Translations under genes and position numbers: made by a program | Part shown: positions 43,204 through 51,964 of the stretch, in pieces | Position numbering within the stretch: the stretch's first letter is position 1 | How the letters are laid out: every line of letters begins with the position of its first letter | Source of the DNA: Lewinellaceae bacterium | GTDB lineage: Bacteria; Bacteroidota; Bacteroidia; Chitinophagales; Saprospiraceae | Length of the DNA: 64,000 nucleotides | Reading direction: 5' to 3' | Assembly: GCA_016713985.1 (NCBI GenBank) | Contig: JADJOD010000015.1 | Location: 62,001-126,000 of the forward strand | The notes under the pieces: generated by a model | What the model saw: the letters and a program-made list of their open reading frames with translations, nothing else | What the model was told of the DNA's origin: nothing | The model's database searches: none

Positions 43204-43629
43204 GTTTAGTTCGAGCGTTGTAATAGTCTCATTCGCAATGAGGCTATTACTTAGATAATGGAAAAGATGTCGGCGAATACCATATTCAACACAACCACGA
43301 TCCACCATGTTGAAAGTGTGGCTTTCCTGTCATGTGTCGTTGCGGAGCCCGGAATTGAATTCATAAAGTTTGTTTTTATTTATTGGTAATGGCAAACTGA
43401 TGGCGGCTTTAATGGAAACCTCAAAAGTACCCTTTGCGGCAGTAAATTGATATTCGGCAAAGTTTTAGTCAAATTCCTGCGGCTCGGTAAAATATGTTAA
43501 AACCCAGGAATAAGGATGCCACCTCGTGTCCTACGTCATTCACCCTTCCAGCCGTGCCGTTCACGTTCCCACCCGTATCATTCACGAAATCCGCCTGATG
43601 CAAAACCGTTTCCGGGTTATTCTTGCAGG
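43204..43629. other. Gene-free stretch
   Basis: A hairpin with arms GTAATAG and CTATTAC and inner arms TCATT / AATGA lies at about 43218-43253, soon after the TPR stop, and may end its transcript. The rest shows no gene or repeat that I can support; an open frame upstream of 43630 is not protein-like. Confidence 0.45.
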
Positions 43630-45093
43630 ATGAAATACACCTTCCTGTTCACGGGGTTTTTGTTGTGTGCGATGGTTGCACAGGCACAGGACAAACCCTG
43701 GTATATCCGGGGACTGGTATTAGACGACAGGGGCGAACCGCTGCCCGGCGTCACGGTCCTGGCGGACGAGGTTGCCGGCGGTATATCGGATTCTGCCGGC
43801 TACTTTTTGATCGGCATACCCGAACGCCCGAAGATGCTGACGGTCCGGCGTATGGGGTATTTTGCCCGGCGTATTCCCCTCGACAGTCTGCGCTGGAAAG
43901 CACAAAATGCCGTTTTGCAAATCGGCATGAATTCCGATGCGCTGAAACTGGAAGAGGTCACGATTTCTTCCAGGCCGGTTGAAAAGGTTTTTGAAGAAAA
44001 CTACTCCACGTACCTGATCGATTATCAGTTTGCGGGCCCGTATCTGCTGCTGTTGCTCCGGGAAAAGAACAAATACCTGCTCCACCTGTGTACCGACGAG
44101 GGCCGGGTTTTGTCCGTGTTGTATTTGCCGGACGACCGGCCGGGTATCCTGCACCGCTCCTGCACCGGCGCTTTTCATGTGGCCGGCGAACGCTGGGCCT
44201 GGGAGATCACCGTAAAAGGAACCGAACCGGACACGTTCCCGCGTTACCCGGTGTCGGATTTTTACCGCTTCGTGGAACCCTGCGCGGCTTTTTCCAACGG
44301 ATACTACTTCTACCGGAAAATGGGACCCTTCAACCAAAGTATCCGCTACGTTTATTTTGACCCGGCCGGGCAAGGGCATTTTTTGCTCGCCGTCACCGAT
44401 TCTCTGGCCAATCAAAGCGCCTGGGAAGCATACAGCGACTTTTTGACGAAGGGTCTTTTTATGTTGCCGAATACCTGCGAACAGAATCCCGATTGCCCTT
44501 TTAATGTAAAACATCCCGCTTACCTCAACCAACTCCAGCCGGAAGGCATCATCAACACACCCGGCGACGCAAAACGGGGTTTGAATAATTTGATACGAAT
44601 GCTGGATGTGTACAACAACGAACAGCTGGCTTATCTGAGCACCCTGGAGATGATCCGCTCCGACTCGGTTTATGTTCCCCTGTTTGCGATCGGGGATACC
44701 CTGTACCTGTTCAATCACCCCGGACGTGTTTTGACCCGGGTGCAAACGGTACCCTGGCAAACCGGAAACGGGCCGATGGACTACCACTCCGGCAAGGGTT
44801 GGCAAAAAGAAGTGTGGGTGGACGAGGCGCTCGGGCGCGCCTACGGGCGTTTTTTCAACAAAGGCAGGGGTTTGATCCTCAAGGAAATAAACCTGAAAAC
44901 GGGTCAGGCAGGCAATGTTTACGAAGTGCCGGTTGCACCGTACCTGGCCGCCCGTTACCGTATGCGCAACGGGATGCTTTATTTTATCGGACAACCCGAT
45001 GCCAATATTCCCAACCGGCAACTGTACAAGGTGAACGTGTTCAGTTATGCGGTGAAGGCTGGGGGCGGTGGGGCAAGTGAAGGCCATGATTGA
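43630..45093 (+). CDS. Secreted protein with carboxypeptidase-regulatory-like domain
   Basis: ATG 43630 gives the signal peptide MKYTFLFTGFLLCAMVAQAQ. Residues 25-110 are a CarboxypepD_reg-like domain (IRGLVLDDRGEPLPGVTVL, GISDSAGYFLI), as at the N-terminus of SusC-type transporters, but no plug or barrel follows. The remaining 370 residues are beta-rich with YLLLLLREKNKYLLHL, GYYFYRKMG and RMRNGMLYFIG, like a periplasmic propeller. 487 residues. Function unknown. Confidence 0.7.
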   Translation: MKYTFLFTGFLLCAMVAQAQDKPWYIRGLVLDDRGEPLPGVTVLADEVAGGISDSAGYFLIGIPERPKMLTVRRMGYFARRIPLDSLRWKAQNAVLQIGMNSDALKLEEVTISSRPVEKVFEENYSTYLIDYQFAGPYLLLLLREKNKYLLHLCTDEGRVLSVLYLPDDRPGILHRSCTGAFHVAGERWAWEITVKGTEPDTFPRYPVSDFYRFVEPCAAFSNGYYFYRKMGPFNQSIRYVYFDPAGQGHFLLAVTDSLANQSAWEAYSDFLTKGLFMLPNTCEQNPDCPFNVKHPAYLNQLQPEGIINTPGDAKRGLNNLIRMLDVYNNEQLAYLSTLEMIRSDSVYVPLFAIGDTLYLFNHPGRVLTRVQTVPWQTGNGPMDYHSGKGWQKEVWVDEALGRAYGRFFNKGRGLILKEINLKTGQAGNVYEVPVAPYLAARYRMRNGMLYFIGQPDANIPNRQLYKVNVFSYAVKAGGGGASEGHD

Positions 45094-45120
45094 GGGATAA
45101 AAGGCCCGAACACCATCAAC

Positions 45121-45195
45121 CGGTAGTGAAATGTGGAAGATTCCGGGCTCCTGCAAACCAGCAAGCCCCTTCAGCGCCTCATTGGCCCGGCAAGG
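45121..45195 (+). repeat. Hairpin-forming repeat, copy 2
   Basis: Diverged and shorter copy of 41101-41180, sharing CGGTAGTGA, GAAGATT, GGCTCCTG and CCCTTCAGCG. It lies between the plus-strand gene ending at 45093 and the end of the minus-strand gene at 45179. Confidence 0.55.
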
Positions 45196-46009
45196 TTTTC
45201 CTGTTTATTAACGCGTAAATGGCAACAAACCACAATAGAATGCAGATGAACCAGATACAGATAAAAAACTGGTTTATGATTCTGTGCCGGATTACCCGCT
45301 CGACATCCGGGATTTCGTATTTCTGCTCTTTTATACCGAATGCCTTGGATAAAATTTCACCGATTAAGTCGTTTTTTTCTGTTGCTTGTTGATAAAATTC
45401 GGGGATTATTTCATTTCTGATCAGTTCGATTTTGTGAAAATTCACCTGCGCCGGCTGGTGTTCCGAAAGGTTGCTGCTTTTTAGATTAAAAGCGATTCCA
45501 AGTAAAAAAGACGTACTGATATAACACAATTGAATAAAATTAGGCGCCAGTGAAAGGGCGTTCTTCCCGGCTGCATCGTTTTCGGATCGCAGTTTTTTTT
45601 CTTCCTGCTTGATGGATTGAAATATCAGCAGCAGAAAGGTGACAATCTGAACGGAGCAGGGCAATAAAACCAGCCTGAACAAGGCGCCGTTTTTCAATAC
45701 CACTTCACCTGTAATGAAAAAACAGGCCACGGCGCTTGCCACCCCGATACTGAGTGCAAGCAAAAACCCGCGCCGGAACTCCTGATTATCCACCACGGGA
45801 GTAATAACAGTCAGGAAAACGCAGGCGCTAATGATCAAAAAGATGAGTATGTTGATCGTCAGCCAGCTCCCGTATGGTAAACTATACCCGCTAATAGATA
45901 CAACGGTAAAAACAGCGGCTATTATGATGGCATGGAGCGGGGCCTTCATCGGTTCCCAGTTGCCGGGAAGTTTGGATATGGAAAAAAACGAAGCAAACAG
46001 GTCGTTCAT
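45179..46009 (-). CDS. Membrane protein of unknown function
   Basis: 276 residues. Five hydrophobic segments in the first 190 residues (HAIIIAAVFTVVSISGY, ILIFLIISACVFLTVI, FLLALSIGVASAVACFFI, LVLLPCSVQIVTFLLLIF, LCYISTSFLLGIAF) and one near the C-terminus (FFICIWFICILLWFVAIY). A charged soluble segment lies between them. No family recognised. It starts 12 bases after the lipoprotein gene on the same strand and is probably cotranscribed. Confidence 0.65.
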   Translation of the reverse strand: MNDLFASFFSISKLPGNWEPMKAPLHAIIIAAVFTVVSISGYSLPYGSWLTINILIFLIISACVFLTVITPVVDNQEFRRGFLLALSIGVASAVACFFITGEVVLKNGALFRLVLLPCSVQIVTFLLLIFQSIKQEEKKLRSENDAAGKNALSLAPNFIQLCYISTSFLLGIAFNLKSSNLSEHQPAQVNFHKIELIRNEIIPEFYQQATEKNDLIGEILSKAFGIKEQKYEIPDVERVIRHRIINQFFICIWFICILLWFVAIYALINRKTLPGQ

Positions 46010-46021
46010 GATGTCAGGGGT

Positions 46022-46954
46022 TTATCGGAGTGAGGAAACGTTTTTTCTTTCGATAGCCTGAAAAAGTTGCTGCCATTTTTCAAAAAGCGGAGGATTCAAC
46101 ACATCGGCTGAAAAATAGTCGTTCAACAATGAAAGGTCGGGGCTCAGCACATGGGCGAATTCGAAAACTTCTGCATTTTCCCAGGCATTCACGTAGGATT
46201 CGGACAGCAGACTCAAAACTTTCCAGCGATCACAGGCGCCTGCTTTGATACAGGGTAAAATCTTCGATTGGTATTGATTTAGCCAGGTACTTTTGTAACT
46301 GAACTTGTGGAGATATATAATGACGATATCCTTTTTGAGGCTTTTATCCGAAGCGGCTGCTTCGATGAATTGCTGAACATCCTGCAGGCGATTAAATGAT
46401 TGGAAGGTGTTGGATTTAATCTTGCTGGCAGCCGGGTGGTAAAACGCAATATGCGCCGTGTTTTTCAGGGAATCTATGAGGGAAAGAAGTATCGGTTTGA
46501 ATTGTTTGCGCGGCGGAAATCCGTAATCATAAAATGCCGGAGGCAGCTTGTATGCGGATAAGTAACTGTTGATGTATTTTGTGACGGAATCGCGGTTCTC
46601 TTCGGTAATGTCGCCCTCAATATTGGTCCATAAATTCCGGTAAATCACGGATTCCTGTTGCGTACTGTTATTTGATTCATCCGGATATTCAGATGATAGA
46701 TAATTTTGCCCGGAGGATACGTCGATTCTTCCGATTTTTGCTTGCGGCAGTATATAATCGCAGTCTGTAAAAGGGATTTTTGATTTTATCGGGTGACACA
46801 AACGGATGATATGGCACGGCAAACGGCTTTCCCGGTCAATACCAACCGGCCCGAGTGATAAAATGGTGACCGGAACCTTTTGTGTGGCCCTGTTGTCGCA
46901 GGAGCACAAGGCCGTCAGTAATAAAACGATCATCGAAATTGCCTTACTGGTCAT
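46022..46954 (-). CDS. Lipoprotein of unknown function
   Basis: ATG 46954 gives a lipoprotein signal MTSKAISMIVLLLTALCSC with the Cys at residue 19. The body (about 290 residues) has KKDIVIIYLHKFSYK in a Rossmann-like pattern, preceded by a Lys-Pro-Ile-Leu-Leu (KPILLSLIDSLK) strand-helix, which may be a von Willebrand A-like fold; I am not sure. It diverges from the HTH/membrane gene at 47161, with 206 bases between. Confidence 0.6.
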   Translation of the reverse strand: MTSKAISMIVLLLTALCSCDNRATQKVPVTILSLGPVGIDRESRLPCHIIRLCHPIKSKIPFTDCDYILPQAKIGRIDVSSGQNYLSSEYPDESNNSTQQESVIYRNLWTNIEGDITEENRDSVTKYINSYLSAYKLPPAFYDYGFPPRKQFKPILLSLIDSLKNTAHIAFYHPAASKIKSNTFQSFNRLQDVQQFIEAAASDKSLKKDIVIIYLHKFSYKSTWLNQYQSKILPCIKAGACDRWKVLSLLSESYVNAWENAEVFEFAHVLSPDLSLLNDYFSADVLNPPLFEKWQQLFQAIERKNVSSLR

Positions 46955-47160
46955 AGTGGATGGTTTTGGTGAAATAAATTGCAAACATGCCGGCTGTGGG
47001 TATTGCAAACAAGGTGCTGGTGTATGACAAAAGTAAATGGCTTTGCTCCCGCAATTGCGTTGATTGGTTGGCTAAAACTTGTTTTAGCAAATAATAACTA
47101 ATTATTCTATGAATAATTCAGAATAATATTTGAATCGACTCAAATGGTTAACTATTTGGT

Positions 47161-48222
47161 ATGACAAGGAAAAGTGAAAAAAATGACAATGAACTGGCCG
47201 GTAAAATAGAAGGGCACATTTTAGACTTGCAGACTCATTATCCTCTTCTGGATATTACCCAGCCGGACCTGGCAAGGTGGATAACGATACTTACCGGCAG
47301 CGATATCAATCAATCGGAAATAAGCAAGGCGAAGAATCCAAACGTGTACCTGTCGCCGGAAAAAAGAAGGGTCATACTGGAGGGCTTGAAGCATTTGAAA
47401 AATGGTCTGGCGGAATACGGGGGGCAGGATAAAAAGCAGTTTGAAATATTTTTAACGCATTGGAAAAACCCCTCCCTGCGGCGTAAACAATACGTTTTGT
47501 ATGGCGCTGTTTTATTACTGTGTACAGTGGCGTATTGGCTGCGGGAATATTGCACCCGAAACAGCCCCGCCTCCTACAGGCTGGTCCATGCTGTCGGATG
47601 CCGGGTTTATGTGCGTGGCAACGATCGTATAGGTCAGGAGATCATTCCCTGGCTGGGGGTGAAGGATTCCGAGGGTGTGCCGCTCTGGCTGAACGAGGGA
47701 GATTCGCTGGCATTCACGGTGGAGCAGACGGATAAAATACGATACAGCAACAAAAAATGCTATGTATGCAGCGCGATCGGAGATCTGAGAAGAATGGATG
47801 AACCCAAAGAAATCCATCGGTTACCGCACAAACTTGCTTCCGCACCGGTAGGTTCCCTGGTTTATTACATCCGGTCGGATGGCGGATGGAAGTTTGATAC
47901 CGGTTTTTTCAGCCGCCGGCAGGTTCCCGGCAATGCGCCGAGGATGGTTGACCGTCAGGTTAATCCGGATGCCGGAGTGGTAAAAAAATCCGGTTTTTTA
48001 TTCCTTGCCGTCAATGACCACTATCTCTATCACCATACGATGGACAGCCTCAAATCGGTACAGGACTCCTTGATGAGGCCCTGGAAAGACGCGTTGAAAA
48101 ACTATAGCGATCACAATTGCGACTGGTTTTACGAAGACAACCCGGAAAGTGATTTTTTCCCGGTCCAGATTCGGGTATACCGAAAAAAAACAAGACATCC
48201 CGGGCGCTCTGACGGAAAATAA
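47161..48222 (+). CDS. Membrane-anchored protein with cytoplasmic HTH-like domain
   Basis: 353 residues. Residues 10-85 look like a helical DNA-binding or adaptor domain (ITQPDLARWITILTGSDIN, SEISKAKNP, SPEKRRVILEGL). One transmembrane helix follows (YVLYGAVLLLCTVAYWL, about 112-128). The remainder is extracytoplasmic and beta-rich. This is the layout of one-component membrane regulators. It diverges from the lipoprotein and membrane genes at 45179-46954, which may be its targets. Inference only. Confidence 0.5.
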   Translation: MTRKSEKNDNELAGKIEGHILDLQTHYPLLDITQPDLARWITILTGSDINQSEISKAKNPNVYLSPEKRRVILEGLKHLKNGLAEYGGQDKKQFEIFLTHWKNPSLRRKQYVLYGAVLLLCTVAYWLREYCTRNSPASYRLVHAVGCRVYVRGNDRIGQEIIPWLGVKDSEGVPLWLNEGDSLAFTVEQTDKIRYSNKKCYVCSAIGDLRRMDEPKEIHRLPHKLASAPVGSLVYYIRSDGGWKFDTGFFSRRQVPGNAPRMVDRQVNPDAGVVKKSGFLFLAVNDHYLYHHTMDSLKSVQDSLMRPWKDALKNYSDHNCDWFYEDNPESDFFPVQIRVYRKKTRHPGRSDGK

Positions 48223-48226
48223 TAAT

Positions 48227-48256
48227 CCCCGGGCCGTCGAAAAAAACGACCCGGGG
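48227..48256 (-). terminator. Terminator of the CARDB gene (possibly bidirectional)
   Basis: Stem CCCCGGG-x-CG / CG-x-CCCGGGG with an A/T loop lies between the two converging genes. On the minus strand the stem is followed by ATTATTATTTT. Confidence 0.6.
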
Positions 48257-48279
48257 AGCAGGTATATATCCGGCTGTTT

Positions 48280-50811
48280 TTATCCGAGCGTCGTCTCCAA
48301 CGCCCGGTTATTATCTTCCTTACACTCTTCTACGGCATTCCCGTCGTCCACCGTGATAATCACCGTACAATCGGGATTATAACAATTACCTCCGGGTGGT
48401 GAAGAAACGGTAAAGGTGAGGGTAGCGCCCGCGGCCAGGCCACCGGGCACGGCCTGGTTGATCACCACGCTGGGGTCCAGCGCGATCCGGATGTTAAAAG
48501 CGCCGGCGTTGGCGGTTCCGGTGTTGGCAATGGTGAATTTGACCGTGGTTACACAAGTGCCTCCACCGCCCGGACAGTCTACTTTGGGCGCGTCGGCGAT
48601 ATCGGACACCACCAGGTCGGGGCAACCGGTCGGTTTGAGGGGCGCTTCCTTGAGTATACGTTCGTTGATCTGTTCCACGTCGATGGAAGTGACCCTTTGC
48701 GGCGACAGGAAGGAACGGGGTTTGGCGGCGGTGTACACCCCCGTCACATCCAGCGGTTTCGGGCTTTCCAGCACCACAAAACCTTTGATATAAGAAGCGG
48801 GGAATCCTTTGGGGAATAGTTTCCGCTGGAGGTCGATACAATCCACTTCCAGGGCGCCGTCGGGTCCCAATTTATCCACCGCGATCGGGTAAATTTTCCC
48901 TTCTTCCTGCGCATCGGGCGGGTAGGTCAGCGCCAGTTTTTTGAAAAATTCAACGTTGTCGTTGCCGGGGTTATGGATGTTGATGGCCGTTGAATATACC
49001 CCCGGGGCAAGGCGGTAGTGATCGGGCCGGAGCTGTTTGCCGCAAATGATCTTGGCGGCGTACATGTATTTAAAATCCAGCCCGCACATGGGGTTGTCAA
49101 TCCGGCTGATGAGTGTTTTCCAGCCCACCGGGGAAGTGGCGTCGTAGTATTCGGTGGTGTACCAGAAGGTGCAATCGTCCGAAGGGTCGACGTTCATGGA
49201 ACTGTAGTCGCCCCAGCGGCTGGACCCCGTTTGTGAGCCGGCGCCGTTCATCAAAATTGTTTCTGCTGACAAGGCGCCCGGCGGATCGGATGCCGTACGG
49301 CTGGCATACCGGATGCCGGGGAATACCGATCGGCTCGATACGCTGTATCCCAGGGCCATTTCGCCGTCGCCGTTCATGGCCATGCTGCCCATCCAGCGGT
49401 GTACGGCGTTGTCGGGCGAGTGCGTGCCCTGCTGGTGGATGGACCAGGCGCCACCCGCCCGGCGCAATTCATACCAGCGGATGCCTGCGTGGTCATTGCC
49501 GTTTGCGTCGACGGTTTGGTTGGCAACCAGGGTTTCGTACGTGCCGAAATTGCGATACTGGAGTTGGCGCATCAACCGGTTGGAAAGCGGATCAAGCGTC
49601 TGAGTGGTGCCGGGTTGCGGGATGCAGGTGCGTGGTAACGCGGGGCCGCACATTTCTATGTCATAAGGCGCAGTGGCGAGGTTGAGGGTATTGATAAAGG
49701 TCGACAGTGCGGGGGTTACAAAATTGGCGCGGAACTCAAATATTTCGAGCCGGTCTTCTCCGCCACCTTGCAAAGGGCCGTCGACAGAGCGCATGAACAG
49801 ATTCGGCGAACCGGCCGGGGGTGGGGTGGCGCCGTCGAGATCGCTGGGTAAAATGCGTGTTTGCGGTCTGCCTGCGCTTAATGACGGAATTGTAAAGTTG
49901 ATATAAAAAGCCGGCAACCCGGCAAGCATGCGGTTGCGGTCGAAAGCAAAAACACCGAGGTTGGGGCCCTCATAAGTAGACATATAATAAGCATCCGGCC
50001 ACACGCCGATTTTCGGATAGTCGGGAAAGGCGCGGGTGGCGAAATCATAGCGGTACCATCCGCCCGCCACGGGGTCGGGAGTGCGCGAGATGCAGATACA
50101 TTCATGAAATCCGGCGGCTCCGCCAGGTACGGCGAACTGGCTCATCAGCCAGCGGTCGGCGATGGGGTCGTATTGCACGATCGGGTCGCCGTGGTTGGTG
50201 GTTTCGCATGCGCCGCCAAAACCGGCCCACAAGCTGTTGATGGGGGTCGGGCCCACCAGCAGGTTACCCGCTTTGTCGTAGATGGCAAAATCGGTGTTTA
50301 CCATTTGAATGTAATGATTGGGGCCGACGTCCCCCACGACGTCGGGTGGTACGGCGCCGGTGGCTGAAATCCCCTGAAAACTTTTGATGTTGGCCGGCAG
50401 GGAAATACCCGGCGCCGCTCCGGCTTCCGGACTTTCGCCCGAAGGCGCTTCAGCGGTATTGCCATTGTCCTTTTTGGGTGGTTTTCCGGGGTTTTTGCCC
50501 TCCGGCAGGGGCTGGTTGGGGGTGTCAATCAGACTGTCCCGGTAAAAACTTTGCGGGATTACCCGGATCGGGTCGCCTTCCTTCCAGGCCTTGGACCGGG
50601 GCGCCCGGCGCAGGTCCAGCATAAAGGTATCGGGTGTAACCGGCGGACTGACCTGAGGTTTTTGGTCATTTTGGCCGCTTGCCTGATTGAACAGGCCGGC
50701 AGCGAAAAAAATACCGATAAAAAGAAGGGTGGTGAAGATTTGCGGCCGCAGCCTGCAGGGGTACACGCAGAATGCCATTCCGCGCGAGTGATTTTGGTGG
50801 TTCGTAATCAT
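48280..50811 (-). CDS. Large secreted protein with propeller-like body and C-terminal CARDB domain
   Basis: Start chosen at ATG 50811; ATG 50778 is also possible. Both keep the signal peptide (IFTTLLFIGIFFAAGLF, then ASGQ). After a Pro-rich linker comes a long region typical of secreted propeller proteins (PPDVVGDVGPNHYIQMVN, DPIADRWLMSQFAVP, FPDYPKIGVWPDAYYMST, DGEMALGYSVS, SRWGDYSSMNVDP). The last 115 residues are a CARDB adhesion domain (CPDLVVSDI, TIANTGTANAGAFNIRIAL, CKEDNN). About 843 residues. Substrate or ligand unknown. Confidence 0.75.
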   Translation of the reverse strand: MITNHQNHSRGMAFCVYPCRLRPQIFTTLLFIGIFFAAGLFNQASGQNDQKPQVSPPVTPDTFMLDLRRAPRSKAWKEGDPIRVIPQSFYRDSLIDTPNQPLPEGKNPGKPPKKDNGNTAEAPSGESPEAGAAPGISLPANIKSFQGISATGAVPPDVVGDVGPNHYIQMVNTDFAIYDKAGNLLVGPTPINSLWAGFGGACETTNHGDPIVQYDPIADRWLMSQFAVPGGAAGFHECICISRTPDPVAGGWYRYDFATRAFPDYPKIGVWPDAYYMSTYEGPNLGVFAFDRNRMLAGLPAFYINFTIPSLSAGRPQTRILPSDLDGATPPPAGSPNLFMRSVDGPLQGGGEDRLEIFEFRANFVTPALSTFINTLNLATAPYDIEMCGPALPRTCIPQPGTTQTLDPLSNRLMRQLQYRNFGTYETLVANQTVDANGNDHAGIRWYELRRAGGAWSIHQQGTHSPDNAVHRWMGSMAMNGDGEMALGYSVSSRSVFPGIRYASRTASDPPGALSAETILMNGAGSQTGSSRWGDYSSMNVDPSDDCTFWYTTEYYDATSPVGWKTLISRIDNPMCGLDFKYMYAAKIICGKQLRPDHYRLAPGVYSTAINIHNPGNDNVEFFKKLALTYPPDAQEEGKIYPIAVDKLGPDGALEVDCIDLQRKLFPKGFPASYIKGFVVLESPKPLDVTGVYTAAKPRSFLSPQRVTSIDVEQINERILKEAPLKPTGCPDLVVSDIADAPKVDCPGGGGTCVTTVKFTIANTGTANAGAFNIRIALDPSVVINQAVPGGLAAGATLTFTVSSPPGGNCYNPDCTVIITVDDGNAVEECKEDNNRALETTLG

Positions 50812-51487
50812 CTCTGGTGGTTTTAAGTAAAATATTGGGTACAAAAGCCCCTTCATACACGGGGGGGGCAGACAAAGATGATTATCGATCAAATAAAAAT
50901 TGATTAAAACGAAGTAAAAAAGGTATTAAAAATTAATAATATGGCGAATTTCAAAAGAATAATATATTTGCTTTTGCAATGCGCGAAATTAATGTGTGTA
51001 CTTTTATGATAAATGCTGCCATTGCAGAATTATTGGAATGGGCGGGCCGGGGAATTTTATTCGGAAAAAAGTGGTTTGACCAGACAAGCGATTGGGTAAA
51101 GGACCTGCCGGGGACAGGCAACGCGGAATGAAAAAGAACCGGTTTTGACCCGACGGGGAATCCTTCGATCTGCTCCAGGCCGGAACCTTTTTCGAAACCC
51201 GATAAAAATACCGGTCTAATTATTGCACCAATTCCGATTGTTTTGCTTATATTTAGGCCATTAATGCTGCAGTCCGCACTATTTTGTGCAACCAAACGAG
51301 CCAGTTCCACTTTATGAGCCCAGCCGCCACGTTCTGCTGTCAATTAACTCCTTCATTTCGTTCTACTTGGCAAAACGAAGGCTCATCCTGATACCGATCT
51401 GACAGGATTACCAGTTATACCTTCCGGCAAATCAAGACCGTTGGTACGTATATCATATTTGTTATAAACACCTAAATATCCTTTACC
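50812..51487. other. Gene-free stretch
   Basis: CATCTTTG, near the -7 consensus on the minus strand (50869-50876), may be the promoter of the CARDB gene. The remainder, including an open minus frame at 50951-51343, has no protein-like composition or family match. A hairpin CCTTCATTTCGTT / AACGAAGG lies near 51352-51381. Confidence 0.4.
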
Positions 51488-51949
51488 ATGCCCACTCAAC
51501 TTTTATCAACTGCGACGTTGGATTCTATGCCAGGAGGATCTTTAGTATTATGGACTTCAGTGGGATTGAACGAGCAATCAACTCGTGCCGGGAAAGAATT
51601 ATTTCGCCAGAGCGAATACCCCATTGCCTGGTATATCGGTTTGGAATACGGCGAAGAAGAAAATTCGTTTGCAAAAAACTTTATAAAAACGATCAAGTCT
51701 TTTGACCAGAAACAGGCCAAGGTTTATGAGTCCAAAAACAGCGAAGGGCGGGATATTTACGGATACTTTAATGATTTTGAGACTTTTAAAACCGTTGTAG
51801 AAAAAGTAGTGGGCCAAAAGGTGCTCAACGTAGAGCGTTTTTCGGGTGAAGTGCAACCAATAGACGCCGACATTTTACTACGAATGGGCAGGGATGCCCT
51901 GGATAAATTTGAAACGGAAATGAATATTAAAATAAATCGCAGTCACTGA
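51488..51949 (+). CDS. Hypothetical small cytoplasmic protein
   Basis: 153 residues, no signal peptide. Mixed alpha/beta: PGGSLVLWTSVGLNEQS, PIAWYIGLEYGEE, GRDIYGYFNDFETFKTVV, ILLRMGRDALDKFETEM. No family recognised. It converges on the DUF4062-like gene and shares a terminator with it. A CATATTTG (-7-like) lies 27 bases upstream. Confidence 0.6.
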   Translation: MPTQLLSTATLDSMPGGSLVLWTSVGLNEQSTRAGKELFRQSEYPIAWYIGLEYGEEENSFAKNFIKTIKSFDQKQAKVYESKNSEGRDIYGYFNDFETFKTVVEKVVGQKVLNVERFSGEVQPIDADILLRMGRDALDKFETEMNIKINRSH

Positions 51950-51964
51950 CGCTGCGATTTTTTA
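51935..51964. terminator. Bidirectional terminator
   Basis: Stem AATCGCAG / CTGCGATT followed by TTTTT on the plus strand, overlapping the ends of both converging genes (stops at 51949 and 51962). Confidence 0.75.

Noticed and set aside
43720..45156. 478-codon minus-strand open frame
   Set aside because: Covers the secreted gene at 43630-45093, which has a signal peptide and a known domain; the antisense frame has neither.
50951..51343. 130-codon minus-strand open frame in a gene-free stretch
   Set aside because: No signal, domain or start context; composition not protein-like.
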